Below are positions 8,530 to 17,471 of a DNA stretch of 64,000 bases, in pieces. The notes under the pieces are model-generated. The model worked only from the letters and a program-made list of their open reading frames with translations, did not search any database and was not told where the DNA came from. The stretch comes from UBA7332 sp051657165. GTDB taxonomy: Bacteria > Bacteroidota > Bacteroidia > Bacteroidales > UBA7332. The stretch spans positions 1 to 64,000 of the forward strand of contig JBOFKD010000268.1 in NCBI GenBank assembly GCA_051657165.1, in the 5' to 3' direction. Position numbers and translations under genes: made by a program. The first letter of the stretch is position 1; each line of letters opens with the position of its first letter.

Positions 8530-9699
8530 TTAGAAAAATGAAACTCCGAATTCATAAAGTGGCTTATGACGGTAACTGTCGAATGTTCCATATTTAGCGG
8601 CGTACTGATATCCTCCGGTTACGAATACACCAAAATATTTGCATATTCTGAATGAGATATTTCCTCTTGCCTGTACAGACCATAGCATGTTGGGAACCTC
8701 TATATGTTCTTTCTCTGATACGAGATTAATATGCGAATAGCCAAGATCGGCAGAAAAGGTAAAGCGTCTGTATGCTTTATATAAACCATATCTATAGGTA
8801 AATGCACCTGAGAAATCAGCAACATTGTGATCATAAGGATATCCTACAGCCAGAATAGAATAAGTGTATCGGTTCATGAAACGGATACCAAAATTAATAG
8901 CAGTCATATTCCCGCCATAAATAATACCGTTTATACGTGTTTTTGGGTTCATATTAACCAGGCCCAGCTGAACTCTTGCTGTGTCATAGCTATAATTGAT
9001 AATGCCCAGTTGTACTCCTTTTACACTTCTTCCGGATGCATTGATAATACCAATCTGAGCACCTTTTACACGTTTGGCATAGTTCACAATACCAAGCTGA
9101 ACACCGTGCATATCATCCATCGAAACATTGAGGAAACCGCTTAACTGCATTCCTTTCATCTCTCCTCCGGCTACATTATTCAGAGCACTTAACTGAAATC
9201 CGTTAACTCCGGTTGCATTAAAATTTGAGATCCCGCTAATCTGAACTCCTTTTACTTTGCCAATATTAAAGTTTGATACACCGGATAACTGCAATCCCCG
9301 CATCTGTCCGTATAAAACATTTAAACCACCTGTTATCAGCACACCCTCGCCCCGGTTCTGAGTGTAGGTCAGTAGCCCTGCAATATTGGCACCCAGCATT
9401 CCTTGCTTATTGATGCTGTTTATTCCCGATATGCTCAATCCCTTCATCTGCTCTGTCACATTCCCTGAGATAAGATTAAATCCAAAGCCGTTCAGGTTGT
9501 TTATGCGCGAGCAGGGGAGTCCGAGCTGGATGTTTACCACATTACCTGAATCAAAAGGAACATTGTTGATTTTTCCTCCCAATGAAATGGATACAGGATC
9601 GTGCTTGCGAAGATTCTCCGTTTCTGTTTTCGGGAGAGCTAACGCATACTGATAAAAAGAAAGAAACAGTATAACAGAAATATAAATATAGCGCTGCAT
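8530..9699 (-). CDS. Surface protein with about eleven 15-16-residue G-x-Q-L-S-G repeats
   Basis: A signal peptide (residues 1-21) is followed by roughly 70 residues, then at least eleven repeats of about 16 residues from 85 to 260. Consensus is h-K-G-h-Q-[LI]-[SG]-[GI]-h-N-h. A C-terminal domain of about 120 residues rich in aromatic strands ends in GVSFF, like an outer-membrane anchor. The repeats resemble LA_2272-type surface-repeat proteins and would suit a beta-solenoid. Function is unknown. It is the first gene before the DUF3943 gene. Confidence 0.7.
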   Translation of the reverse strand: MQRYIYISVILFLSFYQYALALPKTETENLRKHDPVSISLGGKINNVPFDSGNVVNIQLGLPCSRINNLNGFGFNLISGNVTEQMKGLSISGINSINKQGMLGANIAGLLTYTQNRGEGVLITGGLNVLYGQMRGLQLSGVSNFNIGKVKGVQISGISNFNATGVNGFQLSALNNVAGGEMKGMQLSGFLNVSMDDMHGVQLGIVNYAKRVKGAQIGIINASGRSVKGVQLGIINYSYDTARVQLGLVNMNPKTRINGIIYGGNMTAINFGIRFMNRYTYSILAVGYPYDHNVADFSGAFTYRYGLYKAYRRFTFSADLGYSHINLVSEKEHIEVPNMLWSVQARGNISFRICKYFGVFVTGGYQYAAKYGTFDSYRHKPLYEFGVSFF

Positions 9700-9722
9700 A
9701 ATGGATTATTTGAATTATATTA

Positions 9723-9730
9723 CAAATATA
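9723..9730 (-). promoter_or_regulatory. -7 box TATATTTG before the surface-repeat gene
   Basis: Minus-strand TATATTTG, 23 nt upstream of the start codon. The rest of 9731-10002 is very AT-rich and holds no other feature I can support apart from the likely mdh promoter. Confidence 0.5.
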
Positions 9731-10002
9731 TATCGTTAGGGTAATATGTTTGATTCTTAGTTCGTTAAATAGCTATGTGTTTATAAATATTTAATTGTGA
9801 TATGATAAAACAAATATGCATTTATTTATATGAACAAACACCTATAAAAAATAGTTATAGCCTAGAACAAAATAATATAACCTGAGTGTGCTTAAATAAG
9901 TTTATTTTGTCTCCGAAAAAATATATTAACAGTCTTCGGCTCTACAGCTATTTTGATAGAAAGATTGTTATTGATATAATAACCATTTATACGTTTTAGA
10001 TT

Positions 10003-11001
10003 ATGAAATTTTTGACAGATGAAAAGCTTCTTATAATCGGAGCTGCCGGAATGATCGGTTCAAACATGATTCAAACAGCGATGATGATGGGTCTTTCTTC
10101 AAACATTTGTGCTTATGATCCTTATGCTCCGGCTCTGGAAGGTGCAGTTGAAGAAATGTATCATTGTGGATTCGATGGTATTGATTTAACCTGGACTACA
10201 GATGCGAAAGAAGCATTTACAGGGGCTAAATATATTGTTTCTTCAGGAGGTGCTGCGCGTAAAGCAGGAATGACACGCGAAGACCTTTTGAAAGGAAATG
10301 CTGAAATTGCAGCTCAATTAGGAAAAGATATCAAAACATATTGTCCGGATGCAAAACATGTAGTGATCGTGTTTAACCCGGCAGATATTACAGGTTTGGT
10401 TACTCTTCTTTACTCTGGATTGAAACCAAATCAGGTAAGTACATTAGCAGGTCTTGACAGTACTCGTCTGCGTACGGTTCTTGCTCAGCACTTCAATGTT
10501 CCTCAGGAAAAAGTTACAGGTTGCAGAACTTATGGCGGACACGGAGAACAAATGGCTGTTTTTGCTTCAACTGCAAAAATTGACGGAACTCCATTGAAAG
10601 ACCTTATCGGATCAGAAACTTTGTCTAAAGAAGAATGGGCTGATATGCAGCAACGCGTGACTCAGGGTGGTAAAAGAATCATTGACCTTCGCGGTCGTTC
10701 TTCATTCCAGAGCCCTTCATTCTTATCAATCGAGATGATTCGTGCAGCTATGGGTGGTGCTCATTTCCGCTGGCCGGCAGGTGTATATGTGAAAGACGGT
10801 GAGTTTTCTCATATCATGATGGCTATGGAAACAGAAATCACAAAAGACGGTGTTACTTACAAACCGGTAAAAGGAACTCCGGAAGAAGTAGAAGCTCTTC
10901 GTCAGAGCTACTATCACCTGTGCAAACTTCGTAATGAAGTAATTGACATGGGTATTATTCCTCCGGTTGAGGACTGGCATAAAGTTAATCCGAACTTATA
11001 A
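10003..11001 (+). CDS. mdh: Malate dehydrogenase
   Basis: NAD-dependent oxidation of malate to oxaloacetate, or the reverse in the fumarate-generating branch used by anaerobic Bacteroidetes. The nucleotide-binding GAAGMIG is at 13-19. The mobile loop RKAGMTRED holds the substrate-binding arginines near 86-92. NPAD, the Asp-containing DSTRLR, and the catalytic His in GGHGEQM near 180 follow. The length of 332 aa matches Bacteroides Mdh. It has about 300 bp of AT-rich upstream sequence and is probably transcribed alone. Confidence 0.93.
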   Translation: MKFLTDEKLLIIGAAGMIGSNMIQTAMMMGLSSNICAYDPYAPALEGAVEEMYHCGFDGIDLTWTTDAKEAFTGAKYIVSSGGAARKAGMTREDLLKGNAEIAAQLGKDIKTYCPDAKHVVIVFNPADITGLVTLLYSGLKPNQVSTLAGLDSTRLRTVLAQHFNVPQEKVTGCRTYGGHGEQMAVFASTAKIDGTPLKDLIGSETLSKEEWADMQQRVTQGGKRIIDLRGRSSFQSPSFLSIEMIRAAMGGAHFRWPAGVYVKDGEFSHIMMAMETEITKDGVTYKPVKGTPEEVEALRQSYYHLCKLRNEVIDMGIIPPVEDWHKVNPNL

Positions 11002-11020
11002 TATTGAAATTAGCCATACT

Positions 11021-11055
11021 AACCTATCGATTGCTACCTTTGCAGTCGATAGGTT
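11021..11055. promoter_or_regulatory. LysR promoter inside a 10-bp inverted repeat
   Basis: AACCTATCGA (11021-11030) and TCGATAGGTT (11046-11055) are perfect inverted repeats 15 bp apart. The spacer holds the -7 box TACCTTTG (11035-11042). There is no T run, so it is not a terminator. The layout suits an operator that would block or position polymerase, probably bound by the LysR product itself. Confidence 0.6.
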
Positions 11056-11073
11056 AACTTTATTTATACAGAT

Positions 11074-11970
11074 ATGGGCGATTTCAGATTAAGAGTATTT
11101 GTCTCTGTTGCTAAAAACATGAGTTTTACAAAAGCAGCAAAAGAGTTGTATCTTTCCCAGCCGGCTATCAGTAAACATATTCATGAGCTGGAAGAACAAT
11201 ATAAAGTTCGGTTGTTTGACCGGATAGGTAGTCAGATTCAACTCACACATGAAGGAGAAGTGCTGCGCGAGCATGCAATTCGTATTCTTGATGCCTATAA
11301 AGAGCTTTCTTTTGAAATGAATCTCTTAACTCAAACCTACGAAGGTGAACTTCGTCTGGGCGCCAGCTCAACAATTTCTCAATATGTTATTCCTTCCATT
11401 ATCGGTGGATTTCTTAAAAAATTTCCCGATATAAAACTCTCTCTGCTGAGTGGAAACACACAGGAGGTAGAAAAAGCTCTTTTAAACGGACAAATAGATT
11501 TGGGTATCGTTGAAGGAGACCATTTCGAATCAGGTGTTAACTATTCCCCTTATATTAAAGATGAACTTGTGATTGTGACTCATACACAGAGCAAGTATGC
11601 TTCTCTGGAAGAGATTACAATCGACGAACTCTGTAAACTACCTGTCGTATTACGTGAATATGGAAGCGGTACAATGCAGGTATTATCCAGAGCTCTCGAG
11701 GCTCATCAAAAAAAGATTTCATCCCTTAACCTTATTCTGACTCTTGGTAATACAGAAAGTATTAAAACCTTTCTTTCTTCAGGCAATGCCATTAGTGTTG
11801 TTTCTATCCGTTCAATACTGCGTGAACTCAAGAATGGCGAATTTAAAATTATTGATTGTCCTGAATTAGATCTGGAGCGCTTCTTCCACTTCGTTCAGAA
11901 GCAAGGTTTCGCATCCAAAAACGAACAGCTTTTTATCCGTTATGCGGAGGCTTATAAACGGGAGTTATAG
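11074..11970 (+). CDS. LysR-family transcriptional regulator
   Basis: The N-terminal winged helix (residues 1-60) has FTKAAKELYLSQPAISKHI as the recognition element. A linker helix and an effector domain of two Rossmann-like subdomains follow to residue 298. The effector domain most resembles CysB/YeiE-type regulators. It lies 131 bp ahead of a YeiH-type transporter, the same pairing as yeiE-yeiH in Escherichia coli, so it probably controls that gene. Its own promoter sits in a perfect dyad. Confidence 0.9.
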   Translation: MGDFRLRVFVSVAKNMSFTKAAKELYLSQPAISKHIHELEEQYKVRLFDRIGSQIQLTHEGEVLREHAIRILDAYKELSFEMNLLTQTYEGELRLGASSTISQYVIPSIIGGFLKKFPDIKLSLLSGNTQEVEKALLNGQIDLGIVEGDHFESGVNYSPYIKDELVIVTHTQSKYASLEEITIDELCKLPVVLREYGSGTMQVLSRALEAHQKKISSLNLILTLGNTESIKTFLSSGNAISVVSIRSILRELKNGEFKIIDCPELDLERFFHFVQKQGFASKNEQLFIRYAEAYKREL

Positions 11971-12100
11971 CCGATACGCAAACGTTATATACAATCAGCT
12001 GTTTTTCTTTCTACTTTTGTCTCAGAAAACGAAACATCTACTGACAGATAACTCTTTCGGGTCGTTTATCAGTTCGAATAATAAACTCATTCAATTATTT

Positions 12101-13042
12101 ATGCAACAAATAGTACTTACACTGAAACGGTTTAGTAAACCGTTGTTTATCTTACTACTTATTCTTTGTTTATTTCCATTCGTTACACCGCCTATAGCTC
12201 TGTTTTCCGGATTGTTATTTGCGATTATTATTGGCAATCCCTATTCGAAAGAGAGTAAGAAAGCTTCTAAAATGTTACTGCAATATGCGGTTGTAGGACT
12301 TGGATTCGGGATGAATCTTCAGGCATCGCTGGCTGCCGGGAAAGAGGGAATCGTATTTACGATTGTTTCTGTTATCGGAGTTATGCTGTTAGGGGTTTTC
12401 CTGACTAAGAAGATGAAGATTGATGAGAAAACAGGATATCTGATCTCTGCCGGTACTGCTATTTGCGGAGGTAGTGCGATTGCTGCTACAGCTCCGGTTA
12501 TGAATGCCAAAGAGCATACAATTTCAGTAGCTTTAGGTACGGTTTTCATTCTGAACGCGATTGCTTTATTCATTTTTCCGCCGATCGGACATTGGCTGGA
12601 TATGACTCAACAGCAGTTTGGTACATGGGCTGCAATTGCTATTCACGATACCAGTTCTGTAGTTGGTGCAGGTGAAGTATATGGAGCGGAAGCTCTTCAG
12701 GTGGCTACAACTGTAAAGCTAACCCGTGCATTATGGATTATTCCGATGGCTCTGGTTACATCTTATATCTTTAAAGCTAAAGATCAGAAAATCTCAATTC
12801 CATGGTTTATTCTGTTCTTTGTACTGGCAATGATCGTAAATACTTACGTGCCACTACCTGCTTTATTTACCAATATTGTGTCTATTGTCTCTAAAAAGGC
12901 ACTTACAGTAACACTGTTCTTAATTGGTTCCGGCTTATCACTCGGAGTGATAAAAGAAGTTGGTATTAAGCCATTGGTTCTGGGAGTTGCATTATGGATC
13001 ATTATTGGCGTTTCAAGTCTGGCTGTTATTATGTATATATAA
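12101..13042 (+). CDS. YeiH/UPF0324 family membrane transporter
   Basis: Polytopic inner-membrane protein of about 313 aa with ten or so hydrophobic segments. The family motifs are AVVGLGFGMNLQ, AGTAICGGSAIAATAPV and IAIHDTSSVVGAG. The family is annotated as putative sulfate exporters, but transport has rarely been shown. I place the start at the ATG at 12101 because the upstream in-frame extension overlaps the LysR gene and lacks membrane or signal character. A strong terminator follows. Confidence 0.85.
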   Translation: MQQIVLTLKRFSKPLFILLLILCLFPFVTPPIALFSGLLFAIIIGNPYSKESKKASKMLLQYAVVGLGFGMNLQASLAAGKEGIVFTIVSVIGVMLLGVFLTKKMKIDEKTGYLISAGTAICGGSAIAATAPVMNAKEHTISVALGTVFILNAIALFIFPPIGHWLDMTQQQFGTWAAIAIHDTSSVVGAGEVYGAEALQVATTVKLTRALWIIPMALVTSYIFKAKDQKISIPWFILFFVLAMIVNTYVPLPALFTNIVSIVSKKALTVTLFLIGSGLSLGVIKEVGIKPLVLGVALWIIIGVSSLAVIMYI

Positions 13043-13069
13043 AAGCGAAATTTATAGTCTCAATCAAAG

Positions 13070-13112
13070 GAAGTTCTGAAGAATTCAATTCTTCGGAGCT
13101 TCTTTTTTTTTT
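13070..13112 (+). terminator. Terminator after the YeiH-type gene
   Basis: GAAG-TC-GAAGAATT pairs with AATTCTTCGGAGCTTC, followed by ten T residues. Confidence 0.85.
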
Positions 13113-13186
13113 ATTACCATATTCTTTAGTCGATGAATCAGCCTCATTCGTCGATAACTTAACCGGTTATATCGGATACTATTCAG

Positions 13187-13702
13187 ATGCCTGAAATAAA
13201 AGGGCTGGAGGTTGCAGAGTCCATAGATACGTTTGAAACAAAAGTTGTGTTTACGACAGCCTTTGATCAGTATGCCCTTGACGGATTCCGGGTTGATGCG
13301 ATCGGCTACCTGCTCAAACCGGTCAGTTATCCTGCCTTTCTGCATGCAGCCCGAAAGGCACAACGCCTGATTGAGAGTTCTGCTGAAGCGGATGGGTACC
13401 TGATAGTGAAAGCCGATGCACGTATACTCAAAATTGCATATAAAGATATTTTGTATGCCGAATCGCTGCGCGATTATGTAATCATAGGGCTTGAAGATGG
13501 AACGGAGATTAAGACGCTATCGACACTCAAAGGGATAGAGTCCACATTGCCGGCTCCTCCATTCTATCGTGTCCATCGCTCGTTTCTGGTTAATTTACCC
13601 AAAGTAACAGTTATGGAACGCAACTCGATTGTGTTCGGAAAAAAGATAATACCTATCTCAGAATCTTATCGTACAGAAATATTACAACGTATACAGATGT
13701 AG
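13187..13702 (+). pseudogene. Response regulator of the LytTR family, N-terminally truncated
   Basis: Residues 1-60 match the second half of a receiver domain, starting at MPEIKGLEVAES and including FTTAFDQYALDGF and the conserved Lys in YLLKPV. Residues 75-170 are a complete LytTR DNA-binding domain (ILYAESLRDYV, YRVHRSFLVNL). The first half of the receiver, including the phospho-acceptor Asp that should precede MPE, is missing. The upstream frame meets a stop at 13160. It lies just after a terminator and next to a decayed IS3 copy, so it looks like a fragment left by rearrangement. Confidence 0.8.
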
Positions 13703-13720
13703 TCTTTTCTTATTGCAAAG

Positions 13721-14560
13721 CTAAAAATATTTACTCAATCCTTGATACAGTTCTATCCCATTGATTGGGTATCTAATAAATACATATTCGTACTTTACCG
13801 ATCGCCATAGGCGTTCGACAAAGATATTATCCAGAGCATGTTTTCTACCATCCATGCTGATTAGTATTTCGTGTTTCGAGAGTGTTCCGGTAAACAATTC
13901 TGAGGTGAATTCGCATCCTTGATCAGTATTGAATATCTCCGGCTTGCCATGTTTTCTTATGGCATCTCTGAGAACTTCTGTTACAAATTCACTGTCATGG
14001 GTATTGGATATCCCCCAGGCCAACACATATCTTGTATGCCAATCTATGATGGCACACAGATACATGAAACTGGCTCCTACACGTATATAAGTAATATCAG
14101 TACTCCATACTTGATTCTTATGAGTAATAACAACATTTCGAATCAGATATGGATATTTCTTGTGAGCCTTATTTGGCGTTGTTGTTTTGATTTCAGGATA
14201 TATGGCTGATACTCTAAGTATTTTAAAATAGTTTCGTATAGCCTTGCGTCCCACATGGTATCCACAAGCCTTAAGCTCTGCACTCATACGACGACTTCCA
14301 TAAAATGGATATAGGGTATATAGCTCATCAATTTTATCCAGAACCTCTTTTTCATCTATGCTGATGGCAGGTTTTGGCGTGTAATATACCCCACTACTGC
14401 TTACAGACAATAGTTCGCTCTGTCTGGATATAGATATTGAAGGATGATTTCTCTCAATCATATCCTTAAGTTGATCTACAGACCCAGCTCTTTGGGCTTT
14501 TTTTAGAAATTCAAGTTCCATCTCTAGCTTACCTATTTTTGTATAAAGCTTCTCGTTCAC
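13721..14560 (-). pseudogene. IS3 transposase OrfB, C-terminus missing
   Basis: The N-terminal part is the leucine-rich tail of OrfA (KLEMELEFLKKAQ). It is followed in the same frame by the OrfB HTH_21 region and the rve integrase core. The catalytic triad is present: Asp in WSTDITYI, Asp in FNTDQGCEFTS and Glu in DNIFVERLWRSVKYE. The protein ends at LYQGLSKYF, where family members continue with about 30 more residues (the YNxxRPHxxL region). OrfA and OrfB are in one frame here, unlike the usual -1 frameshift arrangement. It is probably inactive. Confidence 0.85.
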
Positions 14561-14771
14561 TTCCTCTGATTTTCTATCTTCTTTCGACTTATTATCAGTT
14601 TTGGAAAATAGACACTCAGCATTATCCTGAAATTGCTTTTTTCATTGTGAAACCTGATTGGGGTGAACTTCATATTCACTGGCTATTTCATTAATTGAAC
14701 GTAATCCTTTTATTGCCTCCAGGGCTACTTTGGTTTTTAGTGCGGCAGAGATTTTTCTTCTCAGATCTTTC
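14561..14771 (-). pseudogene. IS3 OrfA remnant with in-frame stop
   Basis: On the minus strand the frame reads RRKISAALKTKVALEAIKG, then HPNQVSQ, then TGA, then KKQFQDNAECLF and on into OrfB. The TGA sits where family members have Trp (SQWKK), so it looks like a single-base TGG to TGA change. The start codon is also missing. Confidence 0.75.
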
Positions 14772-14933
14772 TATTTTTGGTAAATATAATACTTTTATAT
14801 CCACCTTAAACAACTGTCCAAATTTCGGGTACCAATATGATCATGTTAAATATCGAATTGGATGGAATTATTTATTAAATAATTATTTTATTTGACAAAT
14901 GAATTTTTTATGTTTAATCTAAACTAAATTATT

Positions 14934-15554
14934 ATGAAAAACTTAAGATCTTTTTATTTACTATTCATTTTAGTAGCCCTAACAGCTTGCTCTAATACAT
15001 CAGAAGATATTATAGAGCAAACTAATTCAAACCAAGAGTATCAGATATTTACTAAATCAGGAAACTTTCACTGGACTTGTAAATCTTGTGGATTTGCATT
15101 AAATGGAGGGTGGCAAAATTACTGTTCAAAATGTAGAGGAGCTTATCAAAAGCCTCATGGAGACTTTATTTATTCAGTTATTATGATCGCTAAAGAAGAA
15201 ATAAAGACTACAATAACAGAGCCTGGTCCAGATAAGCAAAAGACAATTCAACTTCCTAACTTAACATATCCAATTTATCCGCCGATTAATTGGTATGATA
15301 CTCCAAAATCACAGAGCTTCTATAATAATCTCAAAACATTATATTATTCTACGAATGCAACATATAGAGAAGGTGTAGATTTGGGATGGTATAGAACAAC
15401 TCAAAGTTTGTATCCACAGAATACATTTCCTGCAGATGTAAAAAGACTATATGATAGACTTATAATTTCAGGAGGCCTTGCTGGTGGAACATTTGAATCT
15501 GGATTAAAAGAAGGAACAAAGGCAGCTATTGATGCATTTACTGTATATAGATAA
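14934..15554 (+). CDS. Lipoprotein with a CxxC...CxxC zinc-ribbon-like motif
   Basis: 206 aa. Signal peptide with lipobox ALTAC (Cys at 19), so it is probably anchored in a membrane. Residues 48-70 contain WTCKSCGF and YCSKC, four cysteines spaced like a zinc ribbon, which is unusual outside the cytoplasm. The C-terminal half is Tyr/Thr-rich and ends with a helix (GLKEGTKAAIDAF). I do not recognise the family. It is AT-rich compared with the core genes and is followed after 8 nt by another small exported protein. Confidence 0.65.
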   Translation: MKNLRSFYLLFILVALTACSNTSEDIIEQTNSNQEYQIFTKSGNFHWTCKSCGFALNGGWQNYCSKCRGAYQKPHGDFIYSVIMIAKEEIKTTITEPGPDKQKTIQLPNLTYPIYPPINWYDTPKSQSFYNNLKTLYYSTNATYREGVDLGWYRTTQSLYPQNTFPADVKRLYDRLIISGGLAGGTFESGLKEGTKAAIDAFTVYR

Positions 15555-15562
15555 AAAATATT

Positions 15563-16036
15563 ATGAAGAATCTCCTATTTATAGTTTTTATTATATTCAA
15601 TTATCCTATGGTAGCTATTAATTCTGATAATAATCAGATATATAAAATAGCAATTGAAAAAATTGAGAATAATAATTTCACAGTAATAATGAATGAAGTT
15701 TTTACAAAAGAGTATAGTTGTAATATTGACGTATTAAATATTACAGATAGCTATATAAAAGTTTCTGGTAATAAGACTATTCTTAGAATAGATCCGGTGA
15801 TAGATGCATTCAGTGGTGATTCATATATCATTGATACTAATTCGTCAATGAGAAAAGAGAAAAATACAAATGATAAGGACCAAGTCTATATAATTAAATT
15901 GAAAAGAGATAAAACAGGAGATGATTTAGAGTTGCGAATTACGCTATATAAAAATAGTAATATTGTCTATGTCCAAATTAAAACACTAAAGTATAAAAGA
16001 GAAATTATAGGATTGACGGGGTATTTTTATATTTGA
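15563..16036 (+). CDS. Small exported hypothetical protein, 157 aa
   Basis: N-terminal hydrophobic segment (residues 1-19, NLLFIVFIIFNYPMVA) like a signal peptide. The rest is predicted beta-rich with many Lys, Asn and Ile. No family recognised. It starts 8 nt after the zinc-ribbon lipoprotein and is probably cotranscribed. A terminator follows at 16078. Confidence 0.55.
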   Translation: MKNLLFIVFIIFNYPMVAINSDNNQIYKIAIEKIENNNFTVIMNEVFTKEYSCNIDVLNITDSYIKVSGNKTILRIDPVIDAFSGDSYIIDTNSSMRKEKNTNDKDQVYIIKLKRDKTGDDLELRITLYKNSNIVYVQIKTLKYKREIIGLTGYFYI

Positions 16037-16077
16037 AATGAAAATCATATTAATAAACTCATCAGCTATACTTTCAT

Positions 16078-16111
16078 AAAAAAAAGGCAACCGATTTAGG
16101 TTGCTTTTTTT
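16078..16111 (+). terminator. Terminator after the lipoprotein pair
   Basis: GGCAACC and GGTTGCC-like arms around a 6-nt loop, preceded by A residues and followed by seven T residues, so it could work on both strands. Confidence 0.8.
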
Positions 16112-16172
16112 ATGAATAAGGTGAACTTATCCAGATGTACAAAAGTGTCCACCTTACTCAAAAATATGATTT

Positions 16173-16532
16173 TTAATTATTGATGTTATCATCTTTATGT
16201 TTAGATATAATATCAATAAATTCAAACCAATGTAAAATTTGATCTGCGATTAAGGGGTCTGGGTTTATTATATGACATTCAAATACCTTTATTTTATAGA
16301 AATAGCCTTCTTCATAAGCATCAAAATTATTTATACGAATTGGCATCCATTTTTCATCAGACTCATTGTATTTACCCATAATAAATGGTCGAGGATGCTG
16401 AGTATTAATATCAACAAATATTTCGGTTTTTGAATTAATAAAGAGAGTCGTCTCTTTTTTTATTGTCTTTTGTTTTTCCTCTGAACATGCAATACAGATG
16501 AAAAGCATTAGTAATACACTTATCTGTTTCAT
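16173..16532 (-). CDS. Small lipoprotein, 119 aa
   Basis: Signal peptide with lipobox CIAC (Cys at 16), then a Lys-rich linker and a compact domain with several aromatic residues. No family recognised. It is transcribed opposite to the pair before it and shares their AT-rich composition. Confidence 0.55.
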   Translation of the reverse strand: MKQISVLLMLFICIACSEEKQKTIKKETTLFINSKTEIFVDINTQHPRPFIMGKYNESDEKWMPIRINNFDAYEEGYFYKIKVFECHIINPDPLIADQILHWFEFIDIISKHKDDNINN

Positions 16533-16613
16533 AATGATATAGTTTTAAGTATTTGAGCGCAATATATGAAAAATAAATATATATAATCACTAGTTAAATA
16601 TATAAATAACAAT

Positions 16614-16889
16614 ATAAAAAAATCGCTTATTTTATTGAGTATGTTAATTGTTAGTTTAAGTTCTTGCTCTTCAAATGACGATAAGATTGATAACCAAGAG
16701 CTGTATGCAGACTATGAGTTTATTATGAATGAGCCAATGAGTGAATTAGAAGAACGTTTAGAAAAAGAAGATTCTATTACAGTTTCATTTACTCCTGTCT
16801 ATATATCAGGTACAACGCCCCAAACAAAATCTGGGATAACTGCATATGAAGGAACAGTTACGAAGCTTGCAAATCAAACAACAAGATGA
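16614..16889 (+). pseudogene. Lipoprotein fragment with a lost start codon
   Basis: The open frame from 16614 encodes a typical signal peptide and lipobox (SLSSC), but the expected ATG of an M-K-K start is ATA at 16614-16616. The only starts left are a TTG at 16635 or an ATG inside the signal. The product, about 85 aa, ends soon after an SGITAYEG segment and may be truncated at the C-terminus as well. Confidence 0.4.
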
Positions 16890-16946
16890 TCGTACGGGGT
16901 AGGTGAAAATAAAGTTCCAGTGGTGTTTTGTGGAAACTATTTATAG

Positions 16947-17435
16947 TTAACTAAAAATAGAATAGCTTGCCTCTATTGTTAGAGGACCTTCTATCTTATC
17001 AATTATTATAGCAGTTCGCTCAATATAATAAGATTCATCATCACAAACAGTAGTAGTGTAGTAATCGACATTATAGCGATATTTTTTTTCAGTATTAGAC
17101 CAATAAAACCTGATAACTCTTTTATTAATATTATAATAAACGCGAGTCGTTTGTACAAGTAACGAATACTTACTAAAATCAACATTCAGATAGTCAGGAT
17201 AATTTTCTAGGAAAGTCTCCGTGAAATAACTTTGCACCTCCTTTTTTGTATTAAAATGCATAATTTTATTATTAATCTGATTTTGTGGAATTAGATTATT
17301 TTGATTATTGATAACGAAGTATACAGGAAGTTCATAGTTTATAATAAACTCTTTGATAGTTGGTTCTATTCCTTTATTGCAATGAATAAATAGTATAGGT
17401 ATCGTGAGAAAAAAAAGACGAATAATTTTTTTCAT
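16947..17435 (-). CDS. Lipoprotein, 162 aa, unknown
   Basis: Signal peptide with a Cys at 19 (ILFIHC) that can serve as a lipobox. The mature part is Tyr- and Asn-rich and predicted beta-rich. No family recognised. It lies 36 nt past the tiny peptide gene at 17472 on the same strand and could be part of that transcript. Confidence 0.55.
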   Translation of the reverse strand: MKKIIRLFFLTIPILFIHCNKGIEPTIKEFIINYELPVYFVINNQNNLIPQNQINNKIMHFNTKKEVQSYFTETFLENYPDYLNVDFSKYSLLVQTTRVYYNINKRVIRFYWSNTEKKYRYNVDYYTTTVCDDESYYIERTAIIIDKIEGPLTIEASYSIFS

Positions 17436-17471
17436 AATTAGTGTATTTTTTGTTAGTTAGAATATTATATA

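Larger units (their letters stand above)
13718..14830 (-). mobile_element. Decayed IS3-family insertion sequence
   Basis: Holds a C-terminally truncated OrfB and an OrfA remnant broken by a stop. The right end around 14797-14830 has TCCACCTTAAACAACTGTCC, which looks like an IS3-type terminus. No matching left end is visible because the transposase stops abruptly near 13721 next to the response-regulator fragment. Exact ends and any target duplication cannot be set by eye. Confidence 0.75.

Noticed and set aside
16118..16160. A second IS end near TAAGGTGAACTT...AAGTGTCCACCTTA
   Set aside because: It resembles the IS3 terminus at 14797-14812 and forms an inverted repeat, but it is too short and no transposase remnant lies next to it.
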